DNA from: Opitutales bacterium
GTDB taxonomy: Bacteria; Verrucomicrobiota; Verrucomicrobiia; Opitutales; T3Sed10-336
DNA: 64,000 bases
NCBI GenBank assembly: GCA_007130045.1
Contig: SLTG01000021.1
Coordinates: 1 to 64,000, forward strand
Reading direction: 5' to 3'
This document shows, one piece after another, positions 9,815-20,155 of this stretch. Position 1 is the first letter of the stretch, and each line of letters opens with the position of its first letter. Both the position numbers and the translations under genes were made by a program. Below the pieces are notes generated by a model. The model did no database searches. It saw only the letters and a program-made list of their open reading frames with translations, and had not been told where the DNA came from.

Positions 9815-11341
9815 TTAAATGTCAATTTGCCTGACCTCGGCATCCACAACCCATAGGAGCGGCTGCCGAACCGGAAAGTTGCGGATGACTTCGTGAACGT
9901 TCGAGCTGGCGGGAAGTCCGCTCCAGGTATCTATGTAAGCATCATTTCCATACGCCAGCCCGGCGAAAAGCAAAGTCGGGTGACGCACCGGCCATTCGTC
10001 GTGATACATCACATCGGGCTCGTAGGGCCACTTGGACTTGTCTTCGATAAACGGATAGATGAAATCCATCGCCGGTTTCATGCCGCGGCCGTCTTCGGTG
10101 GCAAACTCCCACAGGTTCTCTTCCGGGGTGGAAAGAAGTTGGGCCAGGACGCCGAGCAGGTCCCAGTTGAAAAGCGAATACCCGTAGGGCTTTGTACGAC
10201 CGATCTCGCGCGGGAAGCTTCCATCTTCGGCCATTTGCCCGGGAATAATGATCTTCTTAAAACGCTCCCGGTACTCTTCAAGTTTCTTCTCGTCTCCAAC
10301 CAGGTCGGCAAACGCCGCCGCCTGGAGGAGCCAGGCGGTGCTGTGATTGTTGGGATGATCCCGCTCGTCGAGTCCATATTCGTGGGTGTTCAGCCAGTTG
10401 TGATAGCTTTCGAACCACTTTTTGACGCCGTCCCGGACGGCGTCCGAGATGGCTTCTTTCTCAATAAGGACCTTTGCAGCGCGGGCGACCTCCGCCAGAT
10501 GGATTGTATCTATTATTCCGATACCCCGCCCCTCGACTCTCCCCGGTATGGCCTGAGAGTATTTCAGGCTGGGATTCATGCGGGTGCCCTCGTCGACAAA
10601 CCAGGCTTCCAGGTGTTCGGCCGCGTGCTCGGAGTAGCGTTCGTTGTCCGTAATGACGTAGGCTGCGACCAGGGCCGGGACGTGCAGGCTGAGTCTCCGC
10701 ATCACCAGGCGGTGATTAACGAAATTGGCCGGATTGGTCCGCCCGTCACGGTGGATATAGGGCAAGCCGTCCTCACTTTCCGGATCCGGCCACCAGTAGT
10801 CGCCCTCGGAATAATAATCGTGTTTGCCGCCCGCACTGCGTTCCGCGGGAAATGCGGTTATCGTAACCGGCGGCTCGAGAATATATCGATCGGCAGCCGC
10901 GAGCACATGAGGTTTCTCGAGATCGGTCAGGTTCGGAGTCGCTGATATGGCTCGGTTCGTATAAATGAGTTCGCGACCGGCAGTCGATTCGGCGGCATTG
11001 AAAAGCAGCTTTCGGAAATTTATGTTCTCAAAATCAGCCGGTCGTCCCATCGAGGTATAAATAGCGCGGCCGTTTTCCCCATAACGATGGATCCAGGCCA
11101 GGGATTCGTATATACCGATTTCCATGCCTTCCCCGAAAAGCAGGACCTGCGTGTTTGAGCCAAGCTCCGGGTTATGATATAATTTCCCGGAACATTTCCA
11201 TTCGCTCACACCCTCCGGAATGGGGCGATCAATGGCACCTTCGGCGATGCCGACATCCACAGGCTCACCGTCGCAGTTTGCGAAGCTTAACAGAATCAAA
11301 TAGAGAAAGGAAGTACAAGCAAACCGGATAATAGCTGACAT
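9815..11341 (-). CDS. Secreted alginate-lyase-family protein with ThuA-like N-terminal segment
   Basis: 508 residues with an N-terminal signal (MSAIIRFACTSFLYLILLSFANC). Residues ~45-115 (NPELGSNTQVLLFGEG, AWIHRYGENGRAIYTSMG, FRKLLFNA) resemble only the C-terminal part of a ThuA/trehalose-utilisation domain. From ~140 to ~460 the protein matches the alginate lyase superfamily (PF05426, alpha-toroid): GDYWWPDPE, the NNHSTAWLLQAAAFADLVGD motif carrying Asn-His, and FPREIGRTKPYGYSLFN. It should cleave uronic-acid-containing polysaccharide by beta-elimination outside the cytoplasm; the exact substrate cannot be read. It lies downstream of the kelch gene on the same strand (161-bp gap), so the two may be co-expressed. 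Confidence 0.82.
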   Translation of the reverse strand: MSAIIRFACTSFLYLILLSFANCDGEPVDVGIAEGAIDRPIPEGVSEWKCSGKLYHNPELGSNTQVLLFGEGMEIGIYESLAWIHRYGENGRAIYTSMGRPADFENINFRKLLFNAAESTAGRELIYTNRAISATPNLTDLEKPHVLAAADRYILEPPVTITAFPAERSAGGKHDYYSEGDYWWPDPESEDGLPYIHRDGRTNPANFVNHRLVMRRLSLHVPALVAAYVITDNERYSEHAAEHLEAWFVDEGTRMNPSLKYSQAIPGRVEGRGIGIIDTIHLAEVARAAKVLIEKEAISDAVRDGVKKWFESYHNWLNTHEYGLDERDHPNNHSTAWLLQAAAFADLVGDEKKLEEYRERFKKIIIPGQMAEDGSFPREIGRTKPYGYSLFNWDLLGVLAQLLSTPEENLWEFATEDGRGMKPAMDFIYPFIEDKSKWPYEPDVMYHDEWPVRHPTLLFAGLAYGNDAYIDTWSGLPASSNVHEVIRNFPVRQPLLWVVDAEVRQIDI

Positions 11342-11502
11342 GGAAAAATCAGTAATAGAGATTACCGGATATCACAATCCTGATGGAAAACTTGCATTTC
11401 GGCATCGGGACTTTAACGGGCTTCGGCAACCGGGCGAATAGTCCGGCGCCCGACGACCGGAACGGAAAAACCGTCGGAACCCATCCACCTCGGCGGCCAT
11501 TC

Positions 11503-12498
11503 TCACGGTCTCCGCAGGTTATACTCGAACCTTTCGATGCTCGATAATTCGGGACGGCCACCCCGGTTTCCGCTACCGGCGACTATATAGATATTATCGT
11601 CATGAACGATCGCCTGGGTGCCATGCCTGCCTCTTGCAAGAGGAGCCAGGGTTCGCCATTCATCTGATTCAAGATCATAGGCTTCCACTTCATCATGAGC
11701 AGTGGCGATTAATCCGCTTTCGCCTCCAATCACAATAAGGTGATTGTCCGCGATAACCGTTGAGGTTCCCGCCCTGGGTGTAGGTAAATCGTGCGATTCG
11801 GGAAACGACTCCCACGAATCACTATCAATGTCGTAAACATCCACCTCCGGTCTGGTCAACTCGAACGTCTGGCCGGTGGCACGTGAGCTGTTCCTTCCTC
11901 CGGCACAATAAATCTTTCCATCCTTCATTGCGGCATGAAAATGATCACGGGCTCTTGGCGCATCGGCAAGAACGCTCCACTCTCCTGTAATGAAATCATA
12001 CTGGTCAACCCATTTCACATGGTTGCCGCGGTGCCCATCGATAATCCCGCTTATTATAATGGCTTTGTCACCATCAACCACTACACCCGCCGAAGACCTT
12101 CTTCTGTCCTCCGGAATTTCATCCCCTTCCTCCCAGCGATCTTCAGCAGGATCATAAATCCAAATATGGCTCAATGGCCGTTCTCCGTCGGCTCGTCCGA
12201 TCATTCCCATAAACGCATATATTTTGCCTTGATGCTCGACTGCCTGAAAATGATGCAATTCAATCGGTGATCTCGCCCCTTCCGACCATTCCCTGGAAAC
12301 GGGATCAAAGATATCAACCGGTTTGATACCCCGACCTCCCAATAAATAGAATTTCCCATTCACCTCAACAAAAGCATTCTCATGCCGAGCCGTGGGTTCT
12401 CCGTCGCAATCGATCTTTTCCCACATGCCCTGCACATTTACGATCAAGCCAGCCCAAACGAGAGCCGCGGTTAACACTATTACGCCGTTCGTTTTCAT
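11503..12498 (-). CDS. Secreted kelch-repeat beta-propeller protein
   Basis: 331 residues from the ATG at 12498, chosen because AAAGG lies 9 nt upstream and the protein then starts with a signal (MKTNGVIVLTAALVWAGLIVNVQG). At least five to six kelch blades are visible: repeats of GKFYLLGGRG, GKIYAFMGMIG, GKIYCAGGRNS, NHLIVIGGES and DNIYIVAGSGN, each followed by a Tyr/Phe-Asp and a tryptophan (WSEGARSP, WEEGDEIP, WSVLADAP, WESFPES, WRTLAPL). Relatives include NanM-type mutarotases and galactose-oxidase-like propellers; no active-site motif for either is obvious. It likely binds or processes sugars exported or imported with the neighbouring lyase, which follows on the same strand. Confidence 0.82.
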   Translation of the reverse strand: MKTNGVIVLTAALVWAGLIVNVQGMWEKIDCDGEPTARHENAFVEVNGKFYLLGGRGIKPVDIFDPVSREWSEGARSPIELHHFQAVEHQGKIYAFMGMIGRADGERPLSHIWIYDPAEDRWEEGDEIPEDRRRSSAGVVVDGDKAIIISGIIDGHRGNHVKWVDQYDFITGEWSVLADAPRARDHFHAAMKDGKIYCAGGRNSSRATGQTFELTRPEVDVYDIDSDSWESFPESHDLPTPRAGTSTVIADNHLIVIGGESGLIATAHDEVEAYDLESDEWRTLAPLARGRHGTQAIVHDDNIYIVAGSGNRGGRPELSSIERFEYNLRRP

Positions 12499-12785
12499 AT
12501 ACATATGCCTTTCATTCATTGAGACGGATTTCAACCTTCGGTTGCACGCCGAAATATTATCGAATCCTCAGCGAAGATTTCCCCGGAAGCAAGGACTACT
12601 GTAGATTCTGACAAAGCAATGGTCAATTGTAAAAATATCCTTTTAAAAGCCTCTAATGAGGGGGATCAGGGGACGGGATGCTCTTTTCGAGGAATCTCCC
12701 GATCCCAAATTAGGGATTGCTCTCGAATGGAGAAACTTGATTTCATGAGGAGAAAGGGATTACCCGCCTGAGTGCAAGGCGAATT
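12499..12785. other. Divergent spacer, kelch gene and alcohol dehydrogenase
   Basis: The 287-bp spacer between divergent genes presumably holds both promoters. It contains a short perfect hairpin, ATCCC-AAATTA-GGGAT, near 12702-12717 and a looser CGGGA/TCCCG pair just before it. No convincing -35/-10 pair was found. Confidence 0.4.
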
Positions 12786-14021
12786 ATGGACAACAATGAA
12801 TCAATCCGTCGCATCGTTGACGAGGTTTTAGCGAAAGTCGGAGGGCGGTCGAGCGGAGGCGGACGGGCATCCTCCTCGGCATTGGCCGCGGGGCGGAACA
12901 CTCCCCTTACCGGGCGGGTCGTCCAGTTGGTCGCGCCGGAAAAGCTGGAGATCCGCGAATATCCCCTGCGAACGATTCGTCCCGATGAAATCCTGGTTAA
13001 AGTGGAGGCGTGCGGTATTTGCGGGACCGACATTCACTGTTATCGCTCGGATCCATTCGGAATCGCTCCGGCAGTGCTCGGCCACGAGGGTACAGGCGTG
13101 GTTCTTGAGGTGGGGTCGGCGGTGAAAGCGGACAGTGTTGGGAAGCCGGTTCGTGTCGGTGATCGGATTGTCACGAGCGTCCTCGACACCTCGGAGGCCT
13201 GCATGATCGCGAAGTACAATCCGCTTAAGGCGAACCTTTGTGACGATCTCAAGGTGTACGGTCTGCTGCCGGACGAGCCGAACAATCATTTCAACGGATA
13301 TTTCGGCGAATACCTCATAATCCGGCCGGAATCCTCCTATTTCGTGGTGAATGACATGAGCGTGGACCTGCGGGTGCTGATCGAGCCTTCGGCCGTTGTT
13401 TGCCACGCTCTCGAACGGGCCAAGAATTCAGGTGTGAACATCAATTTTCGCACGCGAGTGATTGTCCAGGGCTGCGGCCCGATCGGATTATTGATGGTCG
13501 CCGTCCTCAAGACGAGCGGGATAAATAATATTATCGCGATCGACGGCAATTCCGGTCGCCTTGAGATTGCCCGTCAAATGGGGGCCGATGATACCTTGAA
13601 TTATCATGCTTACGGCGGGATCGACGAATTGGCCGGCGCGGTATCCGATCTAACCAAGGGGCTGGGAGCGCACTACGGATTCCAGGTGACCGGTGTGCCC
13701 TCGGCGTTCGCGGGCTTGTTCAAATGCATTCGCAGGGGTGGAGGGATCTGCGAAGTCGGACATTTCGTTGACGGCGGAGAATGCGGAATCAATCCCCATC
13801 ATGACATTTGCCGAAAAGAAATCACCGTAACGGGAAGCTGGGTCTACAACCGCTTCGAATACCCGAACGCATACCACTTTCTCCAGCGCGCGGAACGTAT
13901 TGGTATTCCGGTGACGAATCTTATTACTCATAAGTTTCCCCTTGACCGGATACAGGAAGCGTTTGACGTGAACCTTCGCCAGGAGGGCATCAAGGTCATG
14001 GTCGAGAATCCGCGAGCTTAA
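12786..14021 (+). CDS. Zinc alcohol/polyol dehydrogenase with encapsulation-peptide-like N-terminus
   Basis: 411 residues, longer than the usual ~345 of zinc MDR dehydrogenases because of an N-terminal addition. Residues 1-20 form an amphipathic helix with hydrophobics at I7, I10, V11, V14, L15 and V18, followed by a Gly/Ser/Ala-rich linker (21-40). This is the layout of peptides that target enzymes into bacterial microcompartments. The catalytic domain follows: CGICGTD (zinc Cys79), GHEGTG (His100, Glu101), and the Rossmann motif GCGPIGLLMV. The usual four-cysteine structural zinc lobe is absent (ACMIAKYNPLKANLC keeps two cysteines). It is an NAD(P)-dependent alcohol/polyol dehydrogenase, substrate unknown. 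No microcompartment shell gene is in the window. Confidence 0.85.
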   Translation: MDNNESIRRIVDEVLAKVGGRSSGGGRASSSALAAGRNTPLTGRVVQLVAPEKLEIREYPLRTIRPDEILVKVEACGICGTDIHCYRSDPFGIAPAVLGHEGTGVVLEVGSAVKADSVGKPVRVGDRIVTSVLDTSEACMIAKYNPLKANLCDDLKVYGLLPDEPNNHFNGYFGEYLIIRPESSYFVVNDMSVDLRVLIEPSAVVCHALERAKNSGVNINFRTRVIVQGCGPIGLLMVAVLKTSGINNIIAIDGNSGRLEIARQMGADDTLNYHAYGGIDELAGAVSDLTKGLGAHYGFQVTGVPSAFAGLFKCIRRGGGICEVGHFVDGGECGINPHHDICRKEITVTGSWVYNRFEYPNAYHFLQRAERIGIPVTNLITHKFPLDRIQEAFDVNLRQEGIKVMVENPRA

Positions 14022-14284
14022 GCGCACCCTCTACACTGATGCTGGAAGGATCGCAGAAATTCGGACTTCGACGAGCTCAGTCCAGCCGCCGGCAAGCTTA
14101 CAGTCCCGCCGGGGGAAATAAGCGAAGCGGGAGCGGCCCCAAAACCCGCGCAGGGGTGGTACTTTATATCAACAACTCATAAATTCCAATCTCACCAGCT
14201 TCCGTCCGGGAAGGGGTTGATTATCCGAGCGTGCGCTCTGTGATCCTCCCCCAAGGTCACCTGTCGCATGTTGGAGCGTGGAAT

Positions 14285-16087
14285 TCAGGTGGATTTTTTC
14301 TCTTCCTTGCGTTTGCCGACAAAGATGGTGATGTCGGCATCGCGTTGGCCGAGCAACTCCTGGGCTCTGCGCAATGCGTTTCGGGTCGAAAAAGTGGGGT
14401 TGCTTGGCTTGTCCATAAAGAAATTATCACGTCCCAGTTTTTCCAGCAAACCGGAGTTACGGAAAACCCGGTAAACTTCCCTGTGCGCGCCGGAAACCAG
14501 CAATTTGCAGCCATTGGCCTGCAACACATGCAGCAACTCCTCAATCGCAAGGGCACAGGTGGCATCGAGATGGCGGGCATTTTTCAGTCGAAGAATAACA
14601 ATCTTAAGATTTGGATCTAGAGTCGCATTAACGGCCTGTTCGACGAAAAGTTCCGTCGAGCCGAAAAACAGATCTCCCTCGGCGTGTAAAATCGAGATGC
14701 CGGGAGCCTTCTTACGTTCCGGATCATCAATCGCCGCCAATTGACCCTCGGGGGTGAATTCATATTCAATGAGTTCCGGTGAGCCAACCTTGCGCAGGAA
14801 CAGAATAACCGAAGTGAAAACTCCGATGTAGATTGCGGTATCCAAGGTGAATAACAAGCCTGACAACAGAGTTATCACAAAAACCACCGCATCAGCGTTC
14901 GTGGTGCGTATCGACACCCTGATCTGATGCCGGTTGAACAGTGAAAACGCCACCGCCAGCACCACTGCCGCCAAGGCTGCCATGGGGATGTAACTGATCA
15001 GAAATCCGACGGTGAAAAGCAACACCAGACAGAAACCTCCGCTGATGACAACGGAAACCGCCGTGCGTGCTCCACTGGCCCAGTTCAGGGCGGATCGGGT
15101 AATCGAACCGGAAGCATCCATGCCCCCGACAAGGCTATTGGCAAGATTGCCCATGCCCATGCCAAACATCACCTGGTTCACATTGATCCGTTCGCCGGAC
15201 CGGGAAGCTAGACTGCGCCCTACTGACGCCCCTTCCACGACCCCGAGAAAAGCGACCGCAAAAGCAGGAGCAGCCAATCTGGCCACCAAATCCAGGTCGA
15301 ATGGAATGGCAAAATATTCTATGGCATCCAGTGAAAAACCTGTCAGGTAGCGCAAATCCCAGCCCACCCAACTGAAATACAGAGCAATCAGGCTGGTGAC
15401 AATCAGTGTAAGTGCCGCATCGGGCAGTTTGGGAACAAATCGCCGGAAAGCCAGCAATGTTACCAATGCGACGGCGCCCATGATTATTTCCGGGAGGCGC
15501 GTTTGATCAAGATTGGCCAATGTTCCACCGAGGATCGTGAAAAAAGTAGTGCCCTCTTCCAGACTGAAGCCAAGCAGGTTCTGGCTCTGGTTCACGACGA
15601 TCAGCGCGGCGGCTGCGGTGATATAGGCGGTTACCACCGAGCGCGACACATAGTTGAGGACCAGTGAGAGGTTGGCGAGGGCACCGATAATCTGAAAACA
15701 GCCGACCATGAAAATGAACAGCGGCAGGGCAAAGATCCGTTGTTCCTCGGATAATCCCGCCGCCACCATACCTGAGAACAGCAAAATCGCCGTGGAATTC
15801 CCCGGGCCCATCACCACCAGTCGCGATCCGGAGAAAGCCGCTGAAACAATGGCTCCCAGTCCAACGCTGAGCAGCCCATGTTGTGGATGAAGACCGGCAA
15901 TTAGCGCAAAAGCTATCCCTTGCGGAAAACCAACCAGCGCGACATTGAAACCCGCCCGCAGGTCCGCGCGGGCCTGCTCGCGAGTGTAAGCGCGAAGGAT
16001 GCGCCTGAGGGGGAGAAGTTCCAGCTTCCGCAAGCGAAAAGCATTGCCCAACCCGCGGAAAGCTTTCTCAAGGGAAGTCAGAAACAC
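14285..16087 (-). CDS. SulP-family anion transporter with STAS domain
   Basis: About 600 residues. The track ORF opens at a TTG at 16102; a GTG at 16087 has GGAG 9 nt upstream and is preferred. The N-terminal ~400 residues hold 10-14 membrane segments with SulP hallmarks (GFNVALVGFPQGIAFALIAG, GPGNSTAILL, GGMDASGSITRSALNWASGARTAVS). Residues ~430-550 form a cytoplasmic STAS domain (ISILHAEGDLFFGS, ILRLKNARHLDATCALAIEEL), with Thr in place of the often phosphorylated Ser. Members move sulfate, bicarbonate or dicarboxylates by symport or exchange; the substrate cannot be assigned. Sulfatases elsewhere in the window make sulfate a reasonable guess. It stands alone, convergent with the dehydrogenase gene. 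Confidence 0.9.
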   Translation of the reverse strand: MFLTSLEKAFRGLGNAFRLRKLELLPLRRILRAYTREQARADLRAGFNVALVGFPQGIAFALIAGLHPQHGLLSVGLGAIVSAAFSGSRLVVMGPGNSTAILLFSGMVAAGLSEEQRIFALPLFIFMVGCFQIIGALANLSLVLNYVSRSVVTAYITAAAALIVVNQSQNLLGFSLEEGTTFFTILGGTLANLDQTRLPEIIMGAVALVTLLAFRRFVPKLPDAALTLIVTSLIALYFSWVGWDLRYLTGFSLDAIEYFAIPFDLDLVARLAAPAFAVAFLGVVEGASVGRSLASRSGERINVNQVMFGMGMGNLANSLVGGMDASGSITRSALNWASGARTAVSVVISGGFCLVLLFTVGFLISYIPMAALAAVVLAVAFSLFNRHQIRVSIRTTNADAVVFVITLLSGLLFTLDTAIYIGVFTSVILFLRKVGSPELIEYEFTPEGQLAAIDDPERKKAPGISILHAEGDLFFGSTELFVEQAVNATLDPNLKIVILRLKNARHLDATCALAIEELLHVLQANGCKLLVSGAHREVYRVFRNSGLLEKLGRDNFFMDKPSNPTFSTRNALRRAQELLGQRDADITIFVGKRKEEKKST

Positions 16088-16115
16088 ACCAGTTTTCTCC
16101 AATTTGAATTGGTAT

Positions 16116-16178
16116 GAAATCGCTCTTCAGGCGGCGCGGACACGCACCCGCCGGGAGCGGTCTGAAGATTGGCTTTCA
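16116..16178. repeat. 63-bp hairpin element, copy A (REP-like)
   Basis: Starts GAAATCGCTCTTCAG and ends CTGAAGATTGGCTTTCA, so its ends are near-complementary inverted repeats, and it shares the core GCGCGGACACG with copy B at 27538-27599. By eye, about three quarters of positions match. It lies just upstream of the SulP gene start. This fits a REP/MITE-type palindromic element; a structured leader is the alternative. Confidence 0.6.
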
Positions 16179-16481
16179 TGAGAAAACTGCAGCTTGTCTG
16201 AATCAGGATGTACGCGTCAAGCCGAACGTCAAGACGCCTTCCGGGCGATCCCGGGGCTGGTCCGCCGTATTTCCATTTTCCGATTCCGGCCGCGAAAACA
16301 GGGGGAATTTCAGAAAAACCTACGGCATGGGTTCATCCTGGTTGAGACAGGCTGGAATAAAACCGACAATATCCGAAGCATTCGGCGAGGATCCTTCGAC
16401 TATCCTGTTGAAAAAGCTGAATGTGCGCGATCCGGATGCCGCCGAATACTCCCGAGCCCGTAAGCGTCACTGCGGTTTTGG
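16179..16481. other. Intergenic stretch, no gene recognised
   Basis: About 300 bp between copy A of the hairpin element and the stop of the alpha/beta hydrolase. Short open frames run through it on both strands, but none has recognisable sequence, a credible start or a ribosome site. A GCGTCAAG word near 16210 also occurs about 30 bp beyond copy B of the element, so the similarity between the two sites may extend past the hairpin. Confidence 0.4.
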
Positions 16482-17957
16482 TTATGCCCAGGAGCTGATC
16501 TTCAACCGGAGCTTTCCCCGGAAACCCTTCTTTGAACTCAAGGGAATAAACGTCCCCTTCGCGTCGCCTTCCGCCGCGCTGCCCGCGTTCTCGCCCCAGG
16601 AGTCGTCCGTAAGGTTGTAGCGGATATGCCATTCATCCCGGCGCGGCGTGGCGCGGACGGCCAGGGTATTCCGGAAAAGGTTCTCGCCCGGAATGTGACG
16701 GTTGAAAATGAGGAATCCATCGATCTCGTAACCGGTGGTCAGAACGCGCAAGTCGAGACTGAACATGAAACTTCGTCCGACAGTGATCTTCCGTGTATCC
16801 AGAAACGCGGAAAACAGCACGGGAGATCGCGGGGCGCTCAGGCCGGATTTCTCAGGCCGGAACAGATCGTCGAATTTCCTCAGCACCGCCGAAAAGGTCT
16901 CCGTGCGGCGTTCGGTCAGTTTGAAATTCACCGCGCCGCGGGGCGAAACGGTCGATTCGAAGTAGTAAGAAGCCCGGACCCGCTTTCCCCGCTTGAATTC
17001 CTTCCGCACCGACGGCGGCAGCGGTATATCGTCGACCTCCAGCACCCCGTCCACCCGGACGTTCCCGAAGAAGAACCTGGCCATGTTCTGATAACCCTCC
17101 TCCGAGTTCACGATCCCATAGGGACCGCTGTGGCTGCGATACGTGAACGCCCGCGGGGCGCCCCGGACCGCGGCGTTTTCAATCTTCACAAGACCGTCGC
17201 TCATTTCACGTGAAGCCCCCATTCCGGCCCCGTAGTCCTTGTGATTGGTACCGATCAAACAGAAGAAGCGGTTCGGCTCGAACTTTCCGTCGAGGGAATC
17301 GACCCGTCCGTCCCTCGGCTTGAGCGCCAGATACTCGGCCATCCGGCCGCGATTGAAATTGTTAATGTCCCGGATTCCCAGGAATCCGGGAACATTGAGG
17401 CCGGCCATCTCGATGCCGTTGTGCGGGGTGGCGTAGGTGAACACCTTGTCCACCAGTTTCCTCGCCTCTTCGTCTCCGGCGTCCGGGTTCTGCAGGAAAC
17501 AACGGCAGATCAGCCCGCCCATCGAATGGGCGGCGAGGTAAACCTTGAAAGCGGCCCGCGCATCCGGGTTCCGGCCGCAAACCTGGTCCCGTATCCGAAG
17601 AATCAATGCGCCGAGTCCCCTGGCGGCATCGATAACGGACGGGGCGCCGCCCTCCCCGAGCTCGCTGTCGGCCCGCTCGTAGTACCGGTAAATAACAATG
17701 CTTTTCGCCGGCAACCGGCCCTGCTTTTCCGCCCCGTTTTCGTAAATATCCTCGTATCCGCAGTCCTTCATCATTCGAACCAGCGGAGACTCGAAAATAT
17801 GCCGGACCACTCCGCCTTCCCAATTCTGGCGGACCTTGGTGGAGCCGAGGTTGAAACCCATGTAGGGCGTGGCGACCGTCGCGTCGATTTCGGCCTGGGT
17901 CATGGCGTAACCGCGAACGTAAACGATGGGATAATAAGGATGTCGGATGATTTTCAT
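16482..17957 (-). CDS. Alpha/beta-hydrolase, lipase/esterase-like
   Basis: 491 residues from the ATG at 17957 ([20 protein letters not shown]). The track start at 18203 is rejected since it would run across the glyS leader and start. The nucleophile elbow is AHSMGG with Ser145, preceded by PIVYVRGY, which is the oxyanion-side strand. TYATPHNG and the [12 protein letters not shown] region further on probably carry the remaining catalytic residues. The C-terminal ~200 residues (after DDIPLPP) are beta-rich and not recognised. No signal peptide, so probably cytoplasmic. It resembles PGAP1/lipase-like hydrolases that act on acyl esters; the substrate is unknown. Divergent from glyS, with a strong hairpin in the spacer. 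Confidence 0.75.
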   Translation of the reverse strand: MKIIRHPYYPIVYVRGYAMTQAEIDATVATPYMGFNLGSTKVRQNWEGGVVRHIFESPLVRMMKDCGYEDIYENGAEKQGRLPAKSIVIYRYYERADSELGEGGAPSVIDAARGLGALILRIRDQVCGRNPDARAAFKVYLAAHSMGGLICRCFLQNPDAGDEEARKLVDKVFTYATPHNGIEMAGLNVPGFLGIRDINNFNRGRMAEYLALKPRDGRVDSLDGKFEPNRFFCLIGTNHKDYGAGMGASREMSDGLVKIENAAVRGAPRAFTYRSHSGPYGIVNSEEGYQNMARFFFGNVRVDGVLEVDDIPLPPSVRKEFKRGKRVRASYYFESTVSPRGAVNFKLTERRTETFSAVLRKFDDLFRPEKSGLSAPRSPVLFSAFLDTRKITVGRSFMFSLDLRVLTTGYEIDGFLIFNRHIPGENLFRNTLAVRATPRRDEWHIRYNLTDDSWGENAGSAAEGDAKGTFIPLSSKKGFRGKLRLKISSWA

Positions 17958-17983
17958 AACAGCGGCTTTTTCGGATTTGCCTG

Positions 17984-18013
17984 GGAGTCTGTCGGGCTTC
18001 GCCGACAGACTCC
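17984..18013. repeat. Perfect 12-bp stem hairpin in the glyS spacer
   Basis: GGAGTCTGTCGG, loop GCTTCG, CCGACAGACTCC. The 12-bp arms pair perfectly. It lies in the 175-bp spacer between the divergent hydrolase and glyS genes, 120 bp before the glyS ATG. There is no T-run in the glyS direction, so it is not a clear terminator. It may be a REP-type element or a structured 5' leader. Confidence 0.75.
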
Positions 18014-18132
18014 TAAAAGGCATCGCCCGACGCGATCCTAAATTCACGTCCGTCGCAAGGAGCGCAGCGCGAATGGAATACGGACTTGCGGGCTTGACCC
18101 GCCGCACGAAACGGACATTGGATGGTCTGTTT

Positions 18133-19638
<1,506 letters not shown>

Positions 19639-20155
19639 TAGACGCTTACCGGATTGCGCGGGCCGAGCGCTCGCAAGCAAGCACGCCACAGGGGGAAACG
19701 TCGCGAATCAGGAACTTCCCTGAGGTCTAATTATTTCCGGTGGACTACACGGGAACTCCGGCCCGGCCTCCGGCAGCGATTGCGGCGCAACCGGTTGCCC
19801 CCGCCTCACCGCCACCTGGGTCGCCCTCCTTCACCGAGTCAAAAGGAAGATTCACAAATTTTTTATCCGCGATCCAATCATCCCCGCCGCCTTCAATCCC
19901 TTTCGTGAAGCCGACTCCCGGATATCGACACGGGGAAACCCCTAGGCGTAGGCGCCAAACACGCGTCACGCCTTTCACCTTGACCGGAAACCGTTTGTGT
20001 AGGAGGCTTTGAAGCCTATCAGATTAATTTCTAACGTTTTCCCGCACCGGTACGGCGCGGGATTTCACAAGAAACTTGACTTTGCAAAGGCGTTTGCTCC
20101 TTTCAAAACGGACACTTGTTTATAAGAATGCGGGACGTATTCCCAGCTCATAAAA
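19639..20155. other. 517-bp intergenic region before the ParA operon
   Basis: No gene supported. Holds a short AGGCTT-TG-AAGCCT palindrome near 20010 and a terminator-like imperfect stem TCCCGCACC/GGCGCGGGA near 20040-20062, followed by TTT. TTGACT occurs downstream (about 20079), but no good -10 box follows at 16-18 bp; TATAAG near 20120 is a weak candidate. The ParA promoter presumably lies here. Confidence 0.4.

Noticed and set aside
14038-14140. Possible terminator or REP element (GGACTTCGACGAGCTCAGTCC) after the dehydrogenase
   Set aside because: Arms pair only over five bases and there is no T-run; too weak to list as a feature.
16333-16632. 99-residue minus-strand ORF overlapping the hydrolase C-terminus
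   Set aside because: Out-of-frame overlap with a better gene and no recognisable sequence.
19654-20012. Two overlapping ORFs between glyS and parA
   Set aside because: Pro/Arg-rich translations with no start signal or family resemblance.
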